6,766 nucleotides of DNA, taken from NCBI GenBank assembly GCA_964644655.1, contig CAZXYA010000518.1, positions 1-6,766 of the forward strand, written 5' to 3'. Positions 1 through 5,504 of the stretch are shown here, in pieces. The stretch's first letter is position 1. Every line of letters begins with the position of its first letter. The position numbers and the translations under genes are program-made. Below the pieces are notes generated by a model, which was given only the letters and a program-made list of their open reading frames with translations, was not told the DNA's origin and searched no databases. Source of the DNA: JAFMDF01 sp964644655 (lineage in GTDB: Bacteria; Bacteroidota; Bacteroidia; Chitinophagales; Saprospiraceae).

Positions 1-1
1 C

Positions 2-2299
2 CTATGCAGCTTGTTTATCCAATGCCAGATAAAACCACAAGCAGTCATCCTTCCGAAAAAGGAAAAGATTAAACCGGTCGATTTAGTAGAACCCTTAGTG
101 GATGCTGCCAATTCTCGCTGGTTCTTTTTCAATTCGGCTACTCGTCCCTTTGGAATGGTCAATCTCAGTCCTGACATGATTATTAATGGCGCTTGGAATT
201 CAGGTTATCGCTATAATCAAGATACCATTCGATGCTTTAGTCATGTGCACGCTTGGCAGTTATCTGCCATACCAGTTTTACCTACAACGGGGGCATTTAA
301 AGGACATTTGGGCGCTGATAAATATGGCTCGAGTTATACCCATGAAAAAGAAACAGTCAAAGCAGGCTACCACCAAGTTTATTTAGCCGATTATCAAATA
401 GATGCAGAATTAACCGCTACCACTAGAGTTGGCTTTCACAGATATACCTTTCCCAAAAGCGAGCAAAGCCATATTCATGTTGATTTTTCTACCTTTTTAG
501 GACCAAGTGATACTGAAAGTGGCTATGCCAAAAAAGTCAGCAATCGAGAAATAGCAGGTCATGCTTTAATGGCGCCAACTATTCGACGCCCCAAAGCCAC
601 CTATGTTTATTATGTGATTCAATTTGATAAAGATTTTGACCAATTTGGTACTTGGAAAGATGGAGAGTTATTGAATGACCAAGAAATAAAAGGCACTAAA
701 ACAGGAGCTTATGTTAGTTTTGCTACCAAAGAAGGGGAAAAAAGACTAATGAAAGTAGGTATTTCTTATGTAAGTATTGAACAGGCTCGATTGAATATAC
801 AAACGGAATTAGCGCATTGGGATTTTGACAAAACCATAAAAGAAACACAAGAAGAATGGAATAATTGGTTAAGTAAAATTGAAGTAACAGGTGGAACGGA
901 AATAGAACAGCGTCGATTTTATACCGATTTATGGCATGCTTTGCAAGGTCGAAGAATTTTAAGTGATGTGAATGGTAAATATTGTGATATGACTGGGGAT
1001 AAACCTAGAATTGGACAAATTCCACTTGATGAAAACGGACAGCCTAAATTTAACCATTATAACTCAGATTCTTTCTGGGGCGCACAATGGACACTCAATA
1101 CTTTATGGCATTTGGTTTACCCAAAAGTGACCGAGGAGTTTGTCAATTCTATGTTGCTGATGTATGAAGATGGCGGATTAATCCCTCGTGGACCTTCTGG
1201 AGGAAATTATACCTATGTCATGACAGGGGCTTCTTCCTCCCCTTTTATTGTAAGTGCCTATATGAAAGGTATCAAAGGCTTTGATGTAGCAAAAGCCTAC
1301 GAAGGTTTGGTCAAAAATCATTCTATTGATGGCATCATGGCAAAAGCGGGCTACGAACATCAAACTGCTTCAGGAGGAGGTATGCAATACTATTTAGATA
1401 GAGGATATATTCCACATCCTCTACCCTGGGGGACTAAAGGATTTCATAGGGATGGTTCGGGACAAACTTTAGAATACGCCTATCAGGATTGGACCTTAGG
1501 GCAACTAGCAAAAGCTTTAGGCAAAGAAAAAGACTATCAAACTTATAGCCAAAGAGCTTTAAATTACAAAAATATATGGAACAAAGACTTAGGTTGGATG
1601 TGGGTCAAAAATTTAGATGGTGATTGGGACGCTTCAGTTGATATTCTCCAATATAAATTTGGCTGGGTAGAAGGTAATGCCGCCCAATTTACTTGGTTTG
1701 TACCACATGATGTAAAAGGATTAATTGCATTAATTGGTGGAGAAGCAGCTTTCATTAAAAAATTAAACACTTCCTTTGAACTGGCCGCTAAACACGACTT
1801 TACTTCTGCTAAAAGTCATGATAAAGGAGAACAAGCCGCCAACCGTAAAAGATATATTAACTATGGTAATCAACCTAGTATGCAAACCGCCTTTTTATTC
1901 AATCACGCTGGCGCACCTGCTTTAACTCAATATTGGAGTCGGCAAGTAATCAACAAAGTGTATAGTGGTATATCCCCTCAATATGGCTATAGTGGAGATG
2001 AAGATCAAGGGCTGATGGGCGCTTTAGCCGTTTTAATGAAAATCGGTCTTTTTTCTATGGATGGCGGGACCGCTGTCGCACCGATTTATGAAATTGGCAG
2101 TCCTATTTTTGATAAAATTACTATTCATTTAGATAATCGGTTTTATTCTGGTGATAAATTTATTATTGAAACCAAAAATAATGCTCCCCAAAATGTCTAT
2201 GTAAAAAAAGCTGTGTTAAATAATAAACCGCTGAATCAATTTTGGTTTTATCATAAAGATTTGGTCAAAGGTGGAAAATTGGTATTAGAAATGAATTAA
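2..2299 (+). CDS. GH92 family exo-alpha-mannosidase, 5' end outside window
   Basis: Predicted calcium-dependent, inverting exo-alpha-mannosidase that trims mannose from glycans, probably in the periplasm or at the cell surface. The frame is open to the left edge. The first possible start inside the window is TTG at 11, and residue numbers below count from it. The reading just before the mature part (LFIQCQ) could be the end of a lipoprotein signal peptide with Cys at base 23, but Gln before the Cys is not a standard lipobox, so this is tentative. The N-terminal domain carries SRWFFFNSATRPFGMVNLSP (about residues 35-54) and CFSHVHAWQ. The catalytic (alpha/alpha)6 region carries RGPSGGNYTYVM, VEGNAAQF (E554), YGNQPS and GDEDQG (D663, D665). 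As I recall, BT3990 uses Glu533 as acid and Asp642/Asp644 as base. The spacings here (109 and 111 residues) match exactly, so the catalytic set looks intact. The C-terminal beta-sandwich ends in LVLEMN. The length of about 760 residues fits the family. The linkage specificity cannot be read from the sequence. Confidence 0.93.
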   Translation, partial: LCSLFIQCQIKPQAVILPKKEKIKPVDLVEPLVDAANSRWFFFNSATRPFGMVNLSPDMIINGAWNSGYRYNQDTIRCFSHVHAWQLSAIPVLPTTGAFKGHLGADKYGSSYTHEKETVKAGYHQVYLADYQIDAELTATTRVGFHRYTFPKSEQSHIHVDFSTFLGPSDTESGYAKKVSNREIAGHALMAPTIRRPKATYVYYVIQFDKDFDQFGTWKDGELLNDQEIKGTKTGAYVSFATKEGEKRLMKVGISYVSIEQARLNIQTELAHWDFDKTIKETQEEWNNWLSKIEVTGGTEIEQRRFYTDLWHALQGRRILSDVNGKYCDMTGDKPRIGQIPLDENGQPKFNHYNSDSFWGAQWTLNTLWHLVYPKVTEEFVNSMLLMYEDGGLIPRGPSGGNYTYVMTGASSSPFIVSAYMKGIKGFDVAKAYEGLVKNHSIDGIMAKAGYEHQTASGGGMQYYLDRGYIPHPLPWGTKGFHRDGSGQTLEYAYQDWTLGQLAKALGKEKDYQTYSQRALNYKNIWNKDLGWMWVKNLDGDWDASVDILQYKFGWVEGNAAQFTWFVPHDVKGLIALIGGEAAFIKKLNTSFELAAKHDFTSAKSHDKGEQAANRKRYINYGNQPSMQTAFLFNHAGAPALTQYWSRQVINKVYSGISPQYGYSGDEDQGLMGALAVLMKIGLFSMDGGTAVAPIYEIGSPIFDKITIHLDNRFYSGDKFIIETKNNAPQNVYVKKAVLNNKPLNQFWFYHKDLVKGGKLVLEMN

Positions 2300-2363
2300 G
2301 TAACGGCAAAACAATAACTCCGCCATTTGGATGGCTTCTTTAGCACTTAATTTCCACTAAAAA

Positions 2364-2401
2364 ATAGGTGAATCACCTATAATTAGGCAACTTGCCTAAT
2401 T
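2364..2401. repeat. Tandem palindrome repeat, copy 1
   Basis: Two palindromes stand side by side. The first is a perfect 17-mer at 2364-2380 (8-bp arms around one central base) and the second a perfect 21-mer at 2381-2401 (10-bp arms). Their cores, TAGGTGAATCACCTA and TAGGCAACTTGCCTA, are 15-mers separated by 4 bp, giving a 19-bp period. The two cores differ by paired changes (TG/CA in one, CA/TG in the other) that keep symmetry. A second copy with 29 of 38 identical bases lies at 5243-5280. The element sits between genes in both places. Its function is unknown: an intergenic REP-like repeat, a protein-binding site or an RNA hairpin pair are all possible. Confidence 0.8.
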
Positions 2402-2405
2402 TTAT
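2381..2405 (+). terminator. Possible terminator of the mannosidase gene
   Basis: The second palindrome of the repeat would fold in RNA as an 8-bp stem (AATTAGGC with GCCTAATT) closed by a 5-base loop. It is followed by a short T-rich run (TTTTATAAAT), which suits an intrinsic terminator 80-100 bp after the GH92 stop. A weaker 5-bp stem, GCCAT/ATGGC at 2322-2335, followed by TTCTTT, lies closer to the stop and is an alternative. The stem is AT-rich and the T-run interrupted, so this is only plausible. Confidence 0.35.
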
Positions 2406-2429
2406 AAATATGTAAAACTACGCTAAAAT

Positions 2430-2765
2430 ATGCCTTGTTTCTGTTTTAATTTTGTAGTTACAAATATTACACATAACTACTTAACAAAAAACATTTTGAA
2501 AAATCAAAAAAGTCCTACCACACCAGCAGGCTTACTTTATCGGCAAGATACCAATGGGGATAGTTTTAGGGATTTACACCAAAATTATCATACTCCTATT
2601 TATGATTATGCTTTGGATTATTTAGGCAATGATGCTGCTGCTTTAAACAGTACGAATGCTTATTTTGTAAGTTTAGCAGATAGATTTAGCGATTTTGAAC
2701 AAGCTGAAGAATTAGTAGATAAGCTTTCTTCTGAACATAAAAAAGCTACAGTTTTTGTTCGTTAA
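2430..2765 (+). CDS. Small protein resembling the N-terminal part of an ECF sigma factor; possible remnant
   Basis: At most 111 residues. The second half reads like the start of an ECF sigma factor region 2. It has a short Phe-Arg-Asp-Leu helix start followed by NYHTPIYDYALDYLGNDAAA, comparable with the usual pattern of a helix, a Tyr-rich stretch, YA, then LG/LxN and an acidic run. It stops at VFVR, where a functional sigma factor would continue through region 2.4 and region 4, so about half the usual 160-200 residues are missing. No region 4 helix-turn-helix appears in any frame of the 150 bp downstream. The first 20 residues (Cys- and Phe-rich) look unlike coding sequence. ATG 2430 is the only in-frame ATG upstream, but TTG 2496 fits both the similarity and the possible promoter better. 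It may be a truncated pseudogene, a genuine small protein or an unrelated protein. The family resemblance is judged by eye and is weak. Confidence 0.4.
   Translation: MPCFCFNFVVTNITHNYLTKNILKNQKSPTTPAGLLYRQDTNGDSFRDLHQNYHTPIYDYALDYLGNDAAALNSTNAYFVSLADRFSDFEQAEELVDKLSSEHKKATVFVR
2447..2454 (+). promoter_or_regulatory. Possible Bacteroidota -7 box before the small sigma-like ORF
   Basis: TAATTTTG matches TAnnTTTG exactly. There is no TTTG-type -33 element at the usual distance upstream. If the box is used, transcription would begin near 2461, downstream of the ATG at 2430, and translation of the following small ORF would have to begin at a later codon such as TTG 2496. Confidence 0.3.
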
Positions 2766-2779
2766 ATGCTAAGTAACAA

Positions 2780-2849
2780 TAGAGCGTCAGGTAAAAAAGG
2801 GAGAAAAAATCAATAATTGAATAATATCAATTTTCAATCTGACGCTCTA
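2780..2849. repeat. 70-bp element with 11-bp perfect inverted ends
   Basis: TAGAGCGTCAG at 2780-2790 is the exact reverse complement of CTGACGCTCTA at 2839-2849. The 48 bp between them are AT-rich and contain a second inverted pair, AATTGA/TCAATT (2815-2820 and 2827-2832), around a 6-base loop. The ends are the most GC-rich part of this spacer. No T-run follows on the right, so it is not a standard rightward terminator. It lies between the sigma-like ORF and the kinase gene. It could be a long mRNA hairpin or a tiny non-autonomous inverted-repeat element. AAGTAA occurs on both sides (2771-2776 and 2850-2855) but does not abut the left end, so a target-site duplication is not established. Confidence 0.65.
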
Positions 2850-2915
2850 AAGTAAATAATAACTTCATCATTTCGCCGATAATTTTTTGCTCGTTACTAA
2901 ACAAACCTATTACAA

Positions 2916-4124
2916 ATGCAAAAACCGACTATACCAGATAATGAAAAAGAGCGATTAGATGCCTTACTAGCTTATGATTTGTTAAATCAACAACAACATC
3001 CAGAGTTCGATGACATAGTGAATTTAGCTGCATTTATATGTGATACTCCAATTTCCTTAATATCTATTGTAGGAGCTAATCAACAAAGATTTATTGGCAA
3101 TCATGGCTTACCCGTAGATAGTACAGCAAAGAGTGTTTCTTTTTGTGCGCATGCCATTAATGATATTCATCAACCTTTATTGGTAGAAGATGCGACTAAA
3201 GATGAGCGATTTAGTGGAAACCCCTTGGTCACTGGCGACCCTAATATTGTTTTTTATGCTGGTTTTCCGTTGGCTACTTCTGATGATTTTGCCTTAGGCA
3301 CCCTATGCGTAATTGATAATAAACCAAAAACCTTAACGGAGCGGCAAAAAAGAGGATTAAACTTCCTAACTAAACACATTATTCGGTTCTTCGAAATAAG
3401 AAAAGCTGTAAAAGCAGCTAGTCAGCGAGAAAAACTCTTGAAACAAGCGGTAAGTGGTTTAGAAGAATATACCGCAATTGTGGCACATGATTTAAAAACT
3501 TCCCTTAGAAATATAGAAATATCAACCGAATTATTACAAAAGCAACATCAAGGCAGTATTGATGCGGTGTGTCAAAAATATTTGGATAATATTCAACAAG
3601 AAACCACGGAATCCATTCGATTCATTAATGACATGCTTAAATTTTCAAGGTCTGTTTATACCTTTAATGAAGCTAAAGAATTGGTGGACATGAACGAACT
3701 GCTAAAAATAATCTGCCACAAATTAAAAATACCTAAAAAATTCAAGGTAACAATAACGTCCCAACTACCCGAATTGTACACCTCTCGAACAGCTATCCAA
3801 CATATTTTTGAGAATCTAATACAGAATAGTATAAAATATATGGATAAAGCTCAACCTGAAATAGAAATACGCTATCAATCTAAAAAGAAGTATCATATAT
3901 TCGGGGTAAAAGATAATGGCTGTGGTATTCCAAAATCACACCAGCAAACTATCTTTGATTTGTTTAACCGTGTGCAAAAAGAAAATGGTAATAATAGCTC
4001 AGGAGTGGGCTTAGCAATTGTCAATAGGCTGCTTACCTTATTGGGTGGAAAAATTAAAGTCAAATCTAAAGTAGGGCAAGGTGCCCATTTTATTTTTAAA
4101 ATTCCAAAGGAAATAGAACAATAA
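2916..4124 (+). CDS. Cytosolic GAF-domain sensor histidine kinase
   Basis: A 402-residue kinase with no signal peptide or membrane segment, so it should sense an intracellular cue. Residues about 8-160 form a GAF domain of the type found at the start of many bacterial sensors, with NEKERLDAL, SFCAHAI, NPLVTG, FYAGFPL and GTLCVID. A probable coiled coil (about 158-185) leads to the HisKA dimerisation domain with the phospho-acceptor His191 in AHDLKTSLRN. The HATPase_c domain follows with N-box FENLIQNSIKY (Asn304), G1 DNGCGIP (Asp333), F-box IFDLFNRV and G2 SGVGLAIVNRLL (363-371). All ATP-binding boxes look intact. One oddity is that the H-box proline five residues after His is Ser196 (codon TCC, one base from CCC). 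ATG 2916 starts right before the conserved N-terminal GAF motif. The GAF ligand is not predictable. The gene ends 27 bp from the end of a leftward response regulator gene. Confidence 0.93.
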   Translation: MQKPTIPDNEKERLDALLAYDLLNQQQHPEFDDIVNLAAFICDTPISLISIVGANQQRFIGNHGLPVDSTAKSVSFCAHAINDIHQPLLVEDATKDERFSGNPLVTGDPNIVFYAGFPLATSDDFALGTLCVIDNKPKTLTERQKRGLNFLTKHIIRFFEIRKAVKAASQREKLLKQAVSGLEEYTAIVAHDLKTSLRNIEISTELLQKQHQGSIDAVCQKYLDNIQQETTESIRFINDMLKFSRSVYTFNEAKELVDMNELLKIICHKLKIPKKFKVTITSQLPELYTSRTAIQHIFENLIQNSIKYMDKAQPEIEIRYQSKKKYHIFGVKDNGCGIPKSHQQTIFDLFNRVQKENGNNSSGVGLAIVNRLLTLLGGKIKVKSKVGQGAHFIFKIPKEIEQ

Positions 4125-4151
4125 CCGGTAGATTTAGGGTGGGAACAGTCA

Positions 4152-4799
4152 CTATAGTTCTATCAGCCCAATTCGAAGGGCATGCTTCACTAAACCTGCT
4201 GTATTTTTAACTTGCAATTTTTCTAGTATATTTCTCCGATGTGCATCTACCGTTCGATTGCTAATGAATAAAGTTTCCGCTATTTCTTTATTACTTTTTT
4301 CTTCCGCAATCAATTTTAAAATCTCCAATTCTCTTTTAGTCAAATTTTGCCCTGTTATATTTTTTTTGGTCGGCTTATCATCCATTAACTGTTTCACAAT
4401 GGATTGCATAATGGTTTGACTATAAAAGGTTTCTCCACTATATATCGTCCGAATAGCCTGCATCATTTCTTTTGTTCCAGCATCTTTTAACAAATATCCA
4501 CTTGCTCCAGATTTCAACACTTTTTTAATGTATTTCTTCTCTTGATGCATCGAAAAAATAAGCACCTTGCTAGATGGCTTTTTTTCTTTTAGCCACTTAG
4601 TAGCCGCTGGTCCTTCTCCATCTTTTAAAGTAATATCCATCAAGATAATATCTGGGTCAAAGTTTATTATCTTTTCCATAAATTCTTGGATAGAACCTGC
4701 TGTACCAATTACTTCTAAATCTTTCTCATAGTTAATTAAGGACGTAATGCCCTCTCGAAACACTTTGTGGTCATCCACTATGAAGATAGATATTGGCAT
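4152..4799 (-). CDS. NarL/FixJ-type response regulator (REC + LuxR HTH)
   Basis: A 215-residue DNA-binding response regulator of the usual length for its class. The receiver domain (residues 3-118) shows the acidic pair Asp9-Asp10, phospho-acceptor Asp55 in ILMDITL, the switch Ser83 and Lys105 in GYLLKD, so phosphorylation should work. A linker rich in Lys and Asp (about 138-150) leads to a LuxR-type helix-turn-helix (153-215) with LTKRELEIL, SNKEIAETLFIS and NRTVDAHRRNILEKL. The recognition helix lies around NRTVDAHRRNI. The ATG sits immediately before the first beta strand of the receiver domain, so the start is secure. It converges on the GAF kinase gene. Regulators of this class are typically driven by HisKA_3-type kinases, whereas the neighbour is HisKA, so the partnership is only suggested by proximity. 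It is probably transcribed alone from the spacer to its right. Confidence 0.94.
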   Translation of the reverse strand: MPISIFIVDDHKVFREGITSLINYEKDLEVIGTAGSIQEFMEKIINFDPDIILMDITLKDGEGPAATKWLKEKKPSSKVLIFSMHQEKKYIKKVLKSGASGYLLKDAGTKEMMQAIRTIYSGETFYSQTIMQSIVKQLMDDKPTKKNITGQNLTKRELEILKLIAEEKSNKEIAETLFISNRTVDAHRRNILEKLQVKNTAGLVKHALRIGLIEL

Positions 4800-4800
4800 A

Positions 4801-4819
4801 AGGTAATTCGTTAGGTAAT
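4801..4819 (-). repeat. ATTACCT direct repeat abutting the response regulator start
   Basis: On the coding strand ATTACCT occurs twice with a 12-bp period (4819-4813 and 4807-4801), and the second copy ends one base before the regulator's ATG. There is no Shine-Dalgarno sequence. It could be chance in AT-rich DNA, a translational element or half-sites for a regulator. AGGTAATTC here also occurs in the palindrome repeat at 5245-5253. Confidence 0.3.
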
Positions 4820-4827
4820 AGACTGAC

Positions 4828-4857
4828 CTGGACTTTTCTTATTTGTCAAAAGTCCAG
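4828..4857 (-). promoter_or_regulatory. Palindrome over the likely promoter of the response regulator
   Basis: CTGGACTTTT (4828-4837) and AAAAGTCCAG (4848-4857) form perfect 10-bp arms around a 10-base spacer. On the minus strand the first arm contains GACTTTTG (4852-4845), one base off the TAnnTTTG -7 box, about 45 bp upstream of the regulator ATG. No -33 TTTG is evident. There is no T-run on either side, so it is not a terminator. A dimeric repressor or autoregulator site over the promoter, or a leader hairpin, would fit. Confidence 0.45.
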
Positions 4858-4903
4858 TTAATGCTAAAATAAAAATAAATTTCAGTTAATTGGCATTTCC
4901 CAT

Positions 4904-4939
4904 AAAAAAAGTCACTCCTTCAATATGAAGAAATGACTT
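4904..4939 (-). terminator. Leftward intrinsic terminator in the gene-free spacer
   Basis: Read on the minus strand, AAGTCATTTCTTCA (4939-4926) pairs with TGAAGGAGTGACTT (4922-4909) around the loop TAT, giving an unbroken 14-bp RNA stem. Two G-U pairs complete it. The plus-strand RNA would instead have two C-A mismatches, so the leftward transcript is the one that folds. The stem runs straight into a tract of seven U, followed by A. It lies upstream of the response regulator gene, so it either ends an unrecognised leftward transcript or acts as an attenuator in the regulator's leader. Confidence 0.65.
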
Positions 4940-5181
4940 ATGCCTTTAAAATCAGGAATTTGATACCCTCTATTAGATATACTTTAATAAATAATTTAGT
5001 TTAACTAACTCAACTTCCCAAACTCGTTTTTGAATGTTTGGATTTTAATATTGAATGAGAAGTGTATTGTTGAATTAACTAATGAGGATAGCATTTCATA
5101 ATAAGTAGTTATAGGAGAATTAACCTTTTTTCAAATTAACTATTAATATGATCAACTTCGTCTTAGTTATTTATTAAAAAG
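4904..5181 (-). ncRNA. Speculative leftward non-coding transcript ending at the terminator
   Basis: This is an inference from two signals. There is an exact TAnnTTTG match (TATATTTG) on the minus strand at 5195-5188 and a strong leftward terminator at 4939-4904. Together they would define an RNA of about 280 bases. No -33 element is visible, the stretch between is very AT-rich with only weak stems, and no known RNA family is recognised. The boundaries are approximate. Confidence 0.2.
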
Positions 5182-5187
5182 CTATTA

Positions 5188-5195
5188 CAAATATA
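5188..5195 (-). promoter_or_regulatory. Possible leftward -7 box (TATATTTG)
   Basis: Exact match to TAnnTTTG on the minus strand with no recognisable -33 partner. Such octamers arise easily in AT-rich DNA. It is listed only because a leftward terminator lies about 250 bp downstream with no gene between. Confidence 0.2.
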
Positions 5196-5242
5196 GTAGT
5201 AATCAGATGTATTATTTAGAGTAAAAAAACGTATTTTTTAAA

Positions 5243-5280
5243 ATAGGTAATTCACCTATATATAGGTCATTTGCCTAAAA
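5243..5280. repeat. Tandem palindrome repeat, copy 2
   Basis: This is the second copy of the element at 2364-2401, in the same orientation, with cores TAGGTAATTCACCTA (5244-5258) and TAGGTCATTTGCCTA (5263-5277) and the same 4-bp spacing. It matches copy 1 at 29 of 38 bases. The right arm of each palindrome (TCACCTA and TTGCCTA) is identical to copy 1; within the cores, all the changes fall in the left arms or centres. This copy is therefore an imperfect palindrome with mismatched or G-T pairs. It lies about 170 bp upstream of the pdhB promoter. Confidence 0.75.
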
Positions 5281-5448
5281 TAGTGTATTAGACAAAAATG
5301 GATGAAATCCGTTGGGAAATCAAATAGCAATTGTCAAATTTTTTTTTATTTTATCAAATCTCATTTATCCGAAACTTAAAAATAATCAATTCCTCCACTT
5401 TTCTACAACTCAAACCTTAATTAAAGTGTTCAAAACCTAAGAATTCCT

Positions 5449-5456
5449 TACTTTTG
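5449..5456 (+). promoter_or_regulatory. Probable pdhB promoter, -7 box
   Basis: TACTTTTG is an exact match to the Bacteroidota -7 consensus TAnnTTTG, 48 bp before the pdhB ATG, which would give a leader of about 40 bases. The -33 position holds only a partial match (AGTG at 5425-5428 for TTTG). The leader is A-rich with no Shine-Dalgarno sequence, as is usual in the phylum. Confidence 0.55.
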
Positions 5457-5504
5457 CCTCATTAAGAAAAAACCGCAATTAAAAAATAAGAAACTCCGTA
5501 AGTT

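Larger units (their letters stand above)
4800..5504. other. 705-bp gene-free spacer between response regulator and pdhB
   Basis: I find no convincing coding region on either strand; frames are broken by frequent stops and the sequence is very AT-rich. From left to right it holds the ATTACCT repeat, the 4828-4857 palindrome, the leftward terminator at 4904-4939, a weak hairpin CCAAAC/GTTTGG near 5018-5041, a possible leftward -7 box at 5188-5195, the second tandem-palindrome copy at 5243-5280, a small stem AATGGAT/ATCCGTT with a GAA loop near 5297-5313, a run of nine T near 5340, and the pdhB promoter at 5449-5456. Confidence 0.7.

Noticed and set aside
186..386. Plus-strand 66-codon frame inside the mannosidase gene
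   Set aside because: It is an out-of-frame shadow of conserved GH92 sequence with no own start context or recognisable domain.
1178..1770. Minus-strand open frames of 61 and 68 codons inside the mannosidase gene
   Set aside because: They are antisense to a well-supported GH92 coding region and show no family resemblance.
2364..2401. CRISPR array interpretation of the 19-bp periodic palindromes
   Set aside because: Only two units with 4-bp gaps; there are no spacer-sized intervals, no longer array and no cas genes.
2879..2888. TAATTTTTTG before the kinase gene as a -7 box
   Set aside because: The spacing between TA and TTTG is four bases rather than two, and no -33 element is seen, so the promoter of the kinase gene remains unidentified.
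4804..4814. TAATTCGTTAG shared with 6584-6594
   Set aside because: Several 11-mer matches are expected by chance in a window of this size and base composition, and the flanks do not align.
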